Shown here: positions 1 to 6,791 of the stretch, in pieces
Position numbering within the stretch: position 1 is the stretch's first letter
Layout of the letters: the number at the start of each line of letters is the position of its first letter
Origin: an uncultured Rhodospirillales bacterium
GTDB lineage: Bacteria > Pseudomonadota > Alphaproteobacteria > Rhodospirillales > Defluviicoccaceae
DNA: 20,950 nt
Direction of reading: 5' to 3'
NCBI GenBank assembly: GCA_937127205.1
Contig: CAKZLS010000066.1
Span: forward strand, 1-20,950
Position numbers and translations under genes: made by a program
The notes under the pieces: model-generated
What the model saw: the letters and a program-made list of their open reading frames with translations, nothing else
The model's database searches: none
What the model was told of the DNA's origin: nothing

Positions 1-18
1 ATCACTTGCGTAAAAGGT

Positions 19-123
19 TCACATCATGTTCCGCATACACTGTTCAAGTTCGGCCTCGGCTGCCTCGGCCCTAAGCCCAAGAATCCAGAGAGGGTGTATT
101 CCCTCATTGGATCGTGGGGTCAT
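19..123 (-). CDS. Possible 34-aa small ORF, doubtful
   Basis: An ATG at 123 opens a 34-codon minus-strand frame that ends in TGA at 21-19. The peptide starts MTPRSNEGIHPLWILG and continues with an Ala/Glu-rich stretch that could form a helix, ending in CMRNMM. An in-frame TAA lies four codons upstream of the ATG, so this is not the tail of a longer gene entering from the right. There is no convincing Shine-Dalgarno site before the ATG. I do not recognise the peptide. It could be a chance frame in the leader of the aminotransferase gene; nothing else coding is visible in bases 1-206. Confidence 0.15.
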   Translation of the reverse strand: MTPRSNEGIHPLWILGLRAEAAEAELEQCMRNMM

Positions 124-206
124 TCTGGAGTATTAAACCGCTTCCCATGACTTTATCACCAAGCGGAACCGTTCCCCGCTGGATGGCCCATCTAGGAGCC
201 CGTACG

Positions 207-1601
207 ATGAACTCCCCGACCCTGGCGCCGAACTCGGCAGCGGCCCGCGATATCGCCTACACGCTGCACCCCTACACTCACCTCAAACAGCACCAAGATT
301 CGGGGCCGCTGGTTATCACCAGCGGCAAGGGTGTGCGCGTCTATGACGAATCCGGCAAATCCTATATTGAGGGCATGGCCGGGCTTTGGTGCACCGCGCT
401 CGGTTGGAGCGAGGAGCGTCTGGTGGACGCGGCAACGCGGGCGCTTCGGCAGCTCCCCTTCTATCACGGGTTTGGCGGCAAGGCGGCGCCGGCCACCATC
501 GACTTGGCGGAAAAACTCATCCACCTGGCACCGGTGCCCATGTCCAAGGTGTTCTTTGCGAATTCGGGTTCCGAGGCCAACGATACCGCCATCAAACTCA
601 TCTGGTACTACAACAACGCCTTAGGGAAACCCGAAAAGAAAAAAATCATTTCGCGTACGCGAGCCTATCACGGCGTCACGCTGGCGGCCGCCAGTTTGAC
701 AGGCCTACCAGCGAACCATCGCGATTTCGATCTCCCACTGGCGCGCATTCTTCACACCGATTGTCCCCACTACTACCGCTTCGCCAAAAATGGCGAGACA
801 GAGGAGGAATTTGCCACCCGGCTCGCTGAAAACCTGGAGCAGTTGATCCTCGACGAGGGGCCCGACACGATCGCCGCCATGTTCGCAGAGCCGGTGATGG
901 GCGCCGGTGGCGTCATCGTTCCACCGGCCACTTATTTCGAGAAAATTCAAAAAGTTCTTAAAAAGTACGATGTCCTTCTGGTCGCAGACGAAGTCATTTG
1001 CGCCTATGGCCGCACTGGCAATATGTGGGGCAGCCAAACCTTCGATATGAAACCAGACATGATCGCCACCTCGAAAGCTCTGTCGTCCGGGTACCTGCCT
1101 ATCTCGGCACTGATGATTTCAGATGCCATCTACCAGGGAATGGTGAAGTCCAGCGAGAAGATCGGCGTATTCGGACATGGTTTTACATATTCCGGTCATC
1201 CGGTTCCCGCGGCAGTGGCGCTGGAGGCGCTTAACATTTATGAGGAGCGCGATATCGTCGCTCATGTGCGGGAGGTGTCTCCAATCCTGCAGAATGGTCT
1301 TCGCAACTTCGCCGATCATCCACTGATTGGCGAAGCGCGCGGGATCGGACTTGTAGGCGCGGTAGAGCTGGTCCGAGACAAAGCAACGAAGGAGTCTTTC
1401 GATCCCGCGCTGGCAATTGCGGCGCGCGTGGCGAAGGCGGCAGAAATCCATGGGTTGATCGTTCGCGCCCTGCCAGGCGATATCGTCGCGTTCTCGCCGC
1501 CGCTGGTGATCGAGGCGGCCGATATCGAAGACATGCTTGCGAGTTTCAGCCTGGCCCTCGACGACACTCTGATTTGGGTGCGGGAGAGCGGTTTGGTTTG
1601 A
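207..1601 (+). CDS. Class III omega-aminotransferase (PLP-dependent)
   Basis: This is a fold-type I, PLP-dependent class III aminotransferase of the omega-transaminase group (464 aa, the usual length). The family moves an amino group from an amine or omega-amino acid to a keto acid, commonly pyruvate, in the cytosol. Visible motifs are NSGSEAND (phosphate cup), RAYHGVT (aromatic residue and His stacking on the cofactor), ADEVICAYGRTG (Asp binding the pyridine nitrogen), and TSKALSSGYLPISA with the Schiff-base lysine at residue 290. Arg420 in LIVRALPGD matches the flipping arginine of Chromobacterium/Vibrio-type omega-transaminases. The frame is open from an ATG at 114, but ATG 207 has an AGGAG at 194-198 and gives a normal family N-terminus, so I prefer it. 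The exact substrate cannot be read. It lies 99 bp upstream of hemA, but it is not glutamate-1-semialdehyde aminomutase (HemL) and has no evident role in ALA synthesis. Confidence 0.9.
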   Translation: MNSPTLAPNSAAARDIAYTLHPYTHLKQHQDSGPLVITSGKGVRVYDESGKSYIEGMAGLWCTALGWSEERLVDAATRALRQLPFYHGFGGKAAPATIDLAEKLIHLAPVPMSKVFFANSGSEANDTAIKLIWYYNNALGKPEKKKIISRTRAYHGVTLAAASLTGLPANHRDFDLPLARILHTDCPHYYRFAKNGETEEEFATRLAENLEQLILDEGPDTIAAMFAEPVMGAGGVIVPPATYFEKIQKVLKKYDVLLVADEVICAYGRTGNMWGSQTFDMKPDMIATSKALSSGYLPISALMISDAIYQGMVKSSEKIGVFGHGFTYSGHPVPAAVALEALNIYEERDIVAHVREVSPILQNGLRNFADHPLIGEARGIGLVGAVELVRDKATKESFDPALAIAARVAKAAEIHGLIVRALPGDIVAFSPPLVIEAADIEDMLASFSLALDDTLIWVRESGLV

Positions 1602-1700
1602 AATTTGCGCTGGGCATAGTCATTATTCTTGCCCAATTAATACGGGACCGGCTTCGATCAATAGGCGGGCTGAGAGATGGGTGGAAAACAGGAAAATCGA

Positions 1701-2912
1701 ATGGACTATCAAGACTTCTTTGCGGATCGGGTACGCGCACTACAGCGTGAAGGTCGTTATCGAGTTTTTGCGGAGTTGGAGCGGCAGGCGGGCAGTTTCC
1801 CGCGGGCCACGTGGCACGCGGATGGAAAGCAGACCGAAATAACGGTATGGTGCTCCAACGATTATCTGGGCATGGGCCAACATGCCGTGGTGCTCGACGC
1901 CATGCACCAGGCCATCGATCGCTGTGGCGCCGGTGCCGGCGGCACACGCAACATATCTGGCACAAATCACTTCCACGTTCTCCTCGAACGCGAGTTGGCT
2001 GACTTGCACCGGACCGAATCAGCGTTGATCTTCGGGTCCGGATGGAATGCGAACATGACCACGCTCAGCACCATCTGCAAGATGCTGCCGGACTGCTTGG
2101 TCGTATCCGACGCCAAGAACCACAACTCCATGATCGAGGGCATCGTCCATTCCAAAGCCGAAAAGCGCGTCTTCAAGCATAACGATGTAGCCGACCTGGA
2201 ACGGATCCTTGCCGCCGCCGACCCGCACCGCCCTAAGCTGGTAGCGTTCGAGTCGGTATATTCCATGGACGGCGACATCGCCCCCATCAAAGAGATTTGC
2301 GACGTTGCCGACCAGTACAACGCCATGACCTTTCTCGACGAAGTCCACGCTGTGGGCATGTATGGGCTCCGCGGAGCCGGAGTGGCGGAGCGCGACGACC
2401 AGATGCATCGCATTACGGTGATCCAAGGTACGCTTGCCAAGGCTTTCGGCGTGGTTGGCGGCTACATCGCCGGTTCGGAGGTGATGTGCGACTTTGTGCG
2501 CTCGTATGGCACCGGTTTCATATTCTCCAGTTCCATGCCGCCGGCCGTGGCCGCGGGAGCGTTGGCCAGCGTCCGCCACCTCAAGGCGCACAATGAGGTT
2601 CGAGAGCGCCATCAAGAGAGGGCCGCGACTCTGAAACGGCGGTTCGCCGAGGCCGGCATTCCGCTGATCGATTCGGTCAGCCATATCGTTCCCGTGCTGG
2701 TAGGGGATCCGGTGTTGTGTAAACAGGCTAGCGACGAACTGATCGAACGCCACGGCGTGTATGTGCAGCCCATCAATTACCCGACGGTGGACCGCGGAAC
2801 CGAACGCCTGCGGTTCACGCCGACACCGCTGCACACCGATGCCGACATGGATCATTTGGTCGCTTCAGTCCAAGAAATCTGGCGACGGCTTCGCCTCAAG
2901 GCCGCCGCGTAA
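1701..2912 (+). CDS. hemA: 5-aminolevulinate synthase
   Basis: ALA synthase condenses glycine with succinyl-CoA to give 5-aminolevulinate, CO2 and CoA. It is the first committed step of heme synthesis in alphaproteobacteria (C4 pathway) and a cytosolic PLP enzyme, normally a dimer. The N-terminus MDYQDFFADRVRAL followed by GRYRVFAELER is typical. Other motifs are WCSNDYLGMGQH, GGTRNISGTNHFH, FLDEVHAVGMYG (PLP-binding Asp and His) and GTLAKAFGVVGGYIAG, with the Schiff-base lysine at residue 247. The C-terminal domain motif RGTERLRFTPTPLH is present. The product is 403 aa, full length. The frame also has an ATG at 1677, but ATG 1701 matches the family start and has AGGA at 1690-1693, seven bases upstream. 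A PadR-like regulator starts 71 bp downstream on the same strand and may be co-transcribed. Confidence 0.96.
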   Translation: MDYQDFFADRVRALQREGRYRVFAELERQAGSFPRATWHADGKQTEITVWCSNDYLGMGQHAVVLDAMHQAIDRCGAGAGGTRNISGTNHFHVLLERELADLHRTESALIFGSGWNANMTTLSTICKMLPDCLVVSDAKNHNSMIEGIVHSKAEKRVFKHNDVADLERILAAADPHRPKLVAFESVYSMDGDIAPIKEICDVADQYNAMTFLDEVHAVGMYGLRGAGVAERDDQMHRITVIQGTLAKAFGVVGGYIAGSEVMCDFVRSYGTGFIFSSSMPPAVAAGALASVRHLKAHNEVRERHQERAATLKRRFAEAGIPLIDSVSHIVPVLVGDPVLCKQASDELIERHGVYVQPINYPTVDRGTERLRFTPTPLHTDADMDHLVASVQEIWRRLRLKAAA

Positions 2913-2983
2913 CCGCGCAAAGCTATAGACTTTTTAACGTTTTTGAGTGATCCTGGCGGCAGGCTTAATCTGAGGGTAGGCTT

Positions 2984-3529
2984 ATGTTTGCCGACAACAC
3001 GCTGACGCCCAAGGAAGCCATTCGTCTTTGCGCTCTAGGGAGCCTTGCCCTCGGTCCAGTGACGTATGGTGCCTTAGCCATTTCAATCCGGCATTTCGTA
3101 AGCCGGGTGGTCGGACCCACCACGGAAATCATGGGCCACTCCATCGAGTTGCTCAAGTACGAGGGATTGGTGGAAGCGGTTGAGGGAAGTGGCGACGACG
3201 CCTTGTTGTCCATCACAGATGCCGGTCGCGAAGAGATGCGGCTGCTCCTGATGGCAAACCTTCGTGAGTCGAGCAATGAGTTGAACAAGCTCGTCGTGGC
3301 ACTCAAATTTCGCTTTCTGCATCTGCTTGACGTGAACGACCGGCTCATTCAGGCGGACCTTCTTGTCGAGGTGTGCGAACGCGAACTGGCGCGTATGGAA
3401 GACCTCCGTCAGCATCATGCCGGCGACCCCGGCTATCTCGTTCCTTGGTTGGATCACGACCTTTCCCTGATGGAAAAGCATCTGGACTGGCTGACCGAGC
3501 AGCGAAACAAGCTCTACGAGACTGCTTGA
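2984..3529 (+). CDS. PadR-like winged-helix transcriptional regulator
   Basis: This 181-aa protein looks like a small winged-helix regulator. The first ~90 residues contain an ALGSLALGPVTYGALAISIR helix pattern, a likely recognition helix around GHSIELLKYEGLVEAV, and a wing around DDALLSITDAGREEM, as in PadR/MarR-type domains. Residues ~95-180 are helical and charged (NELNKLVVALKFRFLHLL, VCERELARMEDLRQHH, LMEKHLDWLTEQRNKLY), resembling the C-terminal dimerisation helices of PadR proteins. GAGGG at 2972-2976 supports the start. The gene follows hemA by 71 bp with no clear terminator between them, so a shared transcript is possible. Its target and ligand are unknown; regulation of the neighbouring hemA or aminotransferase is only an inference from position. 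Confidence 0.6.
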   Translation: MFADNTLTPKEAIRLCALGSLALGPVTYGALAISIRHFVSRVVGPTTEIMGHSIELLKYEGLVEAVEGSGDDALLSITDAGREEMRLLLMANLRESSNELNKLVVALKFRFLHLLDVNDRLIQADLLVEVCERELARMEDLRQHHAGDPGYLVPWLDHDLSLMEKHLDWLTEQRNKLYETA

Positions 3530-3542
3530 TTAGCAGAATGCC

Positions 3543-3554
3543 GGAACTAGTTCC
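3543..3554. repeat. 12-bp perfect palindrome between convergent genes
   Basis: GGAACTAGTTCC is a perfect palindrome with no loop in the 37-bp gap between the convergent regulator gene and the COQ9-family gene. There is no T-tract on either side, so a standard intrinsic terminator is not supported. It could be a protein-binding site or chance. Confidence 0.3.
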
Positions 3555-3566
3555 CGAACGATATGC

Positions 3567-4217
3567 TCAATCGGGCCAACTGGTTCGAAAACGGCGCCTC
3601 ATTCGGCCATTCAGCGGCGATACAAAGCCCTCGACGGCACTGGTGAGACGGGATTGCAAATCGGGAATTTTCATCACGTCCTCCATCCGGCGGCTGATGA
3701 ATGACCAAGTATCGTCGTAGTCCTCAGACTCGTCATCCAGCCAGTACAGAATGGCAGCGCCGTACACCGCGGCTAGCAAAGCACGGCGGGTGTAGAAGGT
3801 GTAGTCGCTGGACGTATCGCCTGCAGCGTACCACATGGCAGTGACCGTATCGTAAGTGCATCGCACACCCACTTCCGCATTCTGCGGCAGGGCCACGAAG
3901 GCTAAAGCGCGGCGCACGGCCTCGCGGTGCTCCAAATTGACCTCAAGCCGAACCCGTATCGCAAGGGCGGCTCGATCACGGATACGCATTGGCTCCAAGT
4001 GACGTGCCGCCATTTCCTCTGCCATCCGTCGGTCGCTGTGGCTCGACCAGTGACCGACAATCTCGCGCATGCCGCCGGGAAAAACACGCGTGGCCATATC
4101 CTGCGACAGATCCGCATCGGCGAGTGCGGCGGCCAGCGCCTGTTCGCCCCATCCGTCAAAGCCTGCGTGAGGCAGCATCGCTATCACAATGCGGTCGCGG
4201 ATTTCCATTCGGTCCAT
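3567..4217 (-). CDS. COQ9-family ubiquinone biosynthesis protein
   Basis: This 216-aa protein matches the COQ9/RpsU-divergently-transcribed family. The N-terminal half has a TetR-like helical layout (IRDRIVIAMLPHAGFDGWGE, ALAAALADADLS, ATRVFPGGMREIVGHW). The C-terminal half has the family signature: DTVTAMWYAAGDTSSDYTFY, then TRRALLAAVYGAAILYWL and DDTWSFISRRMEDV. In eukaryotes COQ9 binds lipids and presents quinone intermediates to COQ7; the bacterial members are assigned to ubiquinone synthesis by homology. GAGG at 4227-4224 lies six bases upstream of the ATG at 4217. Two genes away is rpsU, transcribed the opposite way, which fits the family's name and a common alphaproteobacterial arrangement. 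The gene follows def by 53 bp on the same strand and may share its transcript. Confidence 0.85.
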   Translation of the reverse strand: MDRMEIRDRIVIAMLPHAGFDGWGEQALAAALADADLSQDMATRVFPGGMREIVGHWSSHSDRRMAEEMAARHLEPMRIRDRAALAIRVRLEVNLEHREAVRRALAFVALPQNAEVGVRCTYDTVTAMWYAAGDTSSDYTFYTRRALLAAVYGAAILYWLDDESEDYDDTWSFISRRMEDVMKIPDLQSRLTSAVEGFVSPLNGRMRRRFRTSWPD

Positions 4218-4270
4218 GGCATGCCTCGATCAATTCTTATGTTGCCGGATTACGTCCCCGGCGGGTCTCG

Positions 4271-4864
4271 TTATGCCGTGTCAACATTCGGCGGGACACT
4301 GTAGCGCTGCATTTCCTCAACGAAACCCAGCACCTTGAGATCAGTCATTCTCTGAGGATAGAGGATTCCGTCCAAGTGGTCACATTCATGTTGAACCACT
4401 CGGGCATGAAACCCGCTTGCGACCCGTTCCAACCGCTGCCCATCTAGCGTAAGTGCGGAATAGCGGATGCGCTTGTGCCGCGGAATCAATCCGGTCAGTC
4501 CCGGCACGGACAGACATCCTTCCCATCCCGTTTCCATCTCTTCATCGAGAACCTCGATCACCGGGTTGATCAAGACCGTGAACGGTACCGGCCCGTCCTC
4601 GGGCGGATCCGCTGCAGGGTCTTTATGGGCATTCTCCTCGGGTGCATCGGGAGCTTTGCTGCGCGCCGCGGGTACATGAAAGATGACAACCCGCCGTGGG
4701 ATATGGACCTGCGGCGCGGCCAACCCAAGTCCGCCTGCGTCGTCCATGGTGTCGATCATGTCTTCCACCAGACGTCGGATGTCCGGCGCCATTGGATCGG
4801 ACACCGGTTGCGCCGAACCGCGCAACACGGGATGTCCCATCCGCGCTATTTTAAGAATGGCCAT
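4271..4864 (-). CDS. def: Peptide deformylase
   Basis: Peptide deformylase removes the formyl group from the N-terminal Met of nascent proteins at the ribosome. All three metal-site motifs are present (numbering from ATG 4864): GLGLAAPQ (residues 45-52), EGCLS with metal-ligand Cys116, and HECDH with His158 and His162 as ligands and the catalytic Glu between them. The product is 197 aa, longer than the ~168 aa E. coli enzyme, mainly because of a charged, proline-rich insertion at about residues 65-92 between FHVPAAR and VPFTVLINP. The frame extends to a GTG at 4879, but MAILKIARMGHP from ATG 4864 is the usual family start. No strong Shine-Dalgarno site precedes either codon. The gene is divergent from rpsU. 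Confidence 0.95.
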   Translation of the reverse strand: MAILKIARMGHPVLRGSAQPVSDPMAPDIRRLVEDMIDTMDDAGGLGLAAPQVHIPRRVVIFHVPAARSKAPDAPEENAHKDPAADPPEDGPVPFTVLINPVIEVLDEEMETGWEGCLSVPGLTGLIPRHKRIRYSALTLDGQRLERVASGFHARVVQHECDHLDGILYPQRMTDLKVLGFVEEMQRYSVPPNVDTA

Positions 4865-4910
4865 GATGCTTTTATTCACATTCTATTTGAGATATTATTA
4901 CATACTACGT

Positions 4911-4951
4911 TTGTAACGGGCCTTCACACTCCGATATAGGGTGTGTTACAA
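4911..4951. promoter_or_regulatory. Inverted repeat in the def/rpsU divergent promoter region
   Basis: TTGTAAC at 4911-4917 is matched by GTTACAA at 4945-4951. Nested inside, CACAC (4925-4929) matches GTGTG (4941-4945), so the right arm can pair almost continuously while the left arm carries an eight-base interruption. The element sits between the divergent def and rpsU genes, where both promoters must lie. It could be an operator or an mRNA-leader structure. I could not place convincing -35/-10 pairs with standard spacing around it. Confidence 0.35.
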
Positions 4952-5013
4952 GGCGCGTCTAGATACTGCCGCGTGACCATATTCAACCGTTTAAGAGAAA
5001 GAGATTAGAAAAC

Positions 5014-5217
5014 GTGCAAGTTTCCGTACGCGACAACAATGTCGATCAAGCCCTCAAGGCGCTGAAGAAAAAGATGCAGCGCGAGGGTATCTTCCGCGAG
5101 ATGAAGCTCCGCCGCTCCTATGAGAAGCCGTCCGAACGGCGGGCTCGCGAGAAGGCAGAAGCCGTGCGCCGAGCCCGTAAGCTGGAGCGTAAGCGCCTGG
5201 AAAGGGAAGGATTCTAG
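5014..5217 (+). CDS. rpsU: 30S ribosomal protein S21
   Basis: S21 is a small, very basic protein of the 30S subunit that helps translation initiation near the 3' end of 16S rRNA. The 67-aa product is full length for alphaproteobacteria. It has the typical N-terminus MQVSVRDNNVDQALKALKKK, the central GIFREMKLRRSYEKPSERR and a C-terminal helix rich in Arg and Lys. The start codon is GTG at 5014, with a weak purine-rich stretch (GAGA at 5001-5004) upstream. It is divergent from def and convergent with nnrS. A GC-rich hairpin follows at 5259-5280. Confidence 0.96.
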   Translation: MQVSVRDNNVDQALKALKKKMQREGIFREMKLRRSYEKPSERRAREKAEAVRRARKLERKRLEREGF

Positions 5218-5258
5218 CTTTCCCCATCCCAATTCTCTCCGTTGTCCTCAGGGGCCGA

Positions 5259-5280
5259 CCCGGCAATAACTGTTGCCGGG
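5259..5280. terminator. Hairpin between convergent rpsU and nnrS
   Basis: CCCGGCAA (5259-5266) and TTGCCGGG (5273-5280) form a perfect 8-bp stem with a six-base loop. It lies 41 bp after rpsU and only two bases after the nnrS stop codon, so it could end transcripts from both sides. No clear T-tract follows on either strand, so termination by this hairpin alone is uncertain. Confidence 0.5.
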
Positions 5281-5282
5281 CA

Positions 5283-6491
5283 TTATGTTGTGCGCGGCTT
5301 GCTCCATAGTGGGAAGTAGAGAGCAAAGAATAGTCCGAACCCGGCAATCCACGTGCCCGCCGACATAATCATCCACTCCGCCCATAGCGAGTCCCACCAC
5401 GGCGCCACCACCCGGGAAACGACCGCCATCGTCACCAGCACATACGTCATGACCGTCGCGGGGCTCACCGCGAGGGGCCGTCCCGTGTGTCCGAGGCTGG
5501 CCCGGGTCATCATCGCCAAAAACATCGTTCCAATGGCGCCCGCTGTCAGAGCGTGTACGGCAGCCACCCGCGGCACGCCATAGTCCAGCCCCGAAAATCC
5601 GAGCAGCAGGAACCCTACTCCGACCCACAGGTATCCGAGGTGAAGGACCCATACGATGGGCTCGCTCAGCGTCTGCAGCCCCTGCCAACGGCTGAGCCGG
5701 ATCAGGTGAAGCCCGCCCGCGAGCACAAGCACGCCGCTGGTCACGGGCCCTCCCGGCATCATCGTATCCGCCACCGCCGCGATAATTGCGATCCCGAAAA
5801 CCGCCAACTCGAACGCCCAGATGGATACCGGCTCGCCGGGCCGGCCTATCTTCTTCAGCCAATTGCCGGTAAAGGCCGGAATCACCCGTCCGCCGATCAG
5901 AATGATGAGCAAAAGATATACGTGCATCCCCAGGCGCTCGCCCACGCCGACCCATTCCCGATTCAGTCCGAAGGCCTCGGCGTGAGTGAGCCCATTGGCA
6001 ACGGTCAAAAAGGCCACGGCGCCGATGATGGGGAAGTTGCGTTTGTTACTCGCCGCGATGACCTCGCGCCCGAATACCACGGTCAAAGTGGCGAGGAACG
6101 GCAGGTCCATGGCCGCCACCATGGCCGGCGACAAATCGTCGCCACGAGTCACCGCTAATCGACCGGCGATCCACAACACCGACAACCCTACCAGCGGCAT
6201 TCCCTTGACCGGCTCACGGCCGGTCCAACTCGCCACCGCCGTGAGCAAGAATCCAGCCAACCCCGCGGCAGCGAACCCGAACAGCATCTCATGAATGTGC
6301 CAATCGACGGCCGGCATGGCGAAAGGCGGCGACAGCCATCCCATGAGCGTGCCAACCCATACGACCATAGCCAGCGCCGCATAGGCCGACGCGAACGCGA
6401 AAAACGGTCGAAACCCGTAGGACAGAAACGGAATGCCGGCCAAGCCTTCGACCGACCACTTGGAGGGTGGCTCTTGGAGGGGGGCGCTCAT
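5283..6491 (-). CDS. nnrS: NnrS family heme/copper membrane protein
   Basis: NnrS proteins are polytopic inner-membrane proteins reported to bind heme and copper and to protect cells from nitric oxide and nitrosative stress. The 402-aa product has the usual family length and about twelve hydrophobic segments. Conserved signatures are YGFRPFFAFAS near the N-terminus, VDWHIHEMLFGFAAAGLAGF with candidate metal-ligand histidines, GMHVYLLLIILIGGRVIPAF followed by TGNWL, and VHALTAGAIGTMFLAMMTRA with a further conserved histidine. GAGG at 6503-6500 lies eight bases before the ATG. In denitrifiers the gene is often controlled by FNR/NnrR-type regulators, but I found no well-formed TTG-N8-CAA box in the 300-bp upstream gap, and no nitrite or NO reductase gene is nearby. 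Here it is probably a stand-alone stress gene. Confidence 0.92.
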   Translation of the reverse strand: MSAPLQEPPSKWSVEGLAGIPFLSYGFRPFFAFASAYAALAMVVWVGTLMGWLSPPFAMPAVDWHIHEMLFGFAAAGLAGFLLTAVASWTGREPVKGMPLVGLSVLWIAGRLAVTRGDDLSPAMVAAMDLPFLATLTVVFGREVIAASNKRNFPIIGAVAFLTVANGLTHAEAFGLNREWVGVGERLGMHVYLLLIILIGGRVIPAFTGNWLKKIGRPGEPVSIWAFELAVFGIAIIAAVADTMMPGGPVTSGVLVLAGGLHLIRLSRWQGLQTLSEPIVWVLHLGYLWVGVGFLLLGFSGLDYGVPRVAAVHALTAGAIGTMFLAMMTRASLGHTGRPLAVSPATVMTYVLVTMAVVSRVVAPWWDSLWAEWMIMSAGTWIAGFGLFFALYFPLWSKPRTT

Positions 6492-6791
6492 GGGGATGAC
6501 CTCTATCGACTAAACATGGGGACGGCAAGCTCCCATCACCGATCGCGCCGCTCGTGTCATGCAAGACGTGTGCGTTAGCGGCCGAAAGTTGCGGAGCGAT
6601 CGCATGCACCAGAAGAAACAATAAGAACAAAAAAGGAACATAAGGATAGTTGGCGATGAGGTCAAGTCACTGGCATGCATCCCGAGAACTTTGTCGCCGC
6701 GAAAGCCGGCCGCCAGCGACACCGCGCCGATGATGGATCCACGAAGCAACGACTCGCGTAGAAGCAACGTCGCTAACAGGGAGACATTTCA
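6492..6791. other. Divergent intergenic region between nnrS and the PAS gene
   Basis: This 300-bp gap must hold the promoters of the divergent nnrS and PAS genes. I see no convincing gene in it; minus-strand frames that look hydrophobic here lack good start sites. Near the PAS gene there are two copies of GAAGCAACG (6743-6751 and 6761-6769) exactly 18 bp apart, and an AGGGAG ribosome site at 6778-6783. The stretch around 6610-6650 is A-rich on the plus strand and may include promoter DNA. Confidence 0.5.

Noticed and set aside
207..1601. Aminotransferase as glutamate-1-semialdehyde aminomutase (HemL), given its position next to hemA
   Set aside because: The motifs, Arg420 and length fit omega-transaminases, and the organism has the C4 ALA synthase route, which does not need HemL.
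1613..1637. TGGGCA/TGCCCA stem after the aminotransferase as a terminator
   Set aside because: Only six base pairs with a long loop and no T-tract; too weak to call, and it cannot be used to decide whether hemA is a separate transcript.
2019..2855. 278-aa open frame opposite hemA
   Set aside because: It is an antisense shadow of the strongly supported ALA synthase gene in GC-rich DNA and has no recognisable domain.
6289..6630. 113-aa minus-strand frame starting with a signal-peptide-like MFLLFLLVHAIA
   Set aside because: It starts at a TTG without a ribosome site and most of it overlaps the well-supported nnrS gene in another frame.
6646..6665. TTGGC...GTCAA dyad upstream of nnrS as an FNR/NnrR site
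   Set aside because: The half-sites TTG and CAA are separated by ten bases; FNR/DNR/NnrR boxes need eight, and the inner bases do not match TTGAT-N4-ATCAA.
6510..6767. 85-aa minus-strand frame with a Cys/Phe-rich hydrophobic stretch
   Set aside because: It lies in the divergent promoter gap, has no good ribosome site and its composition follows an A-rich DNA stretch; no family pattern is seen.
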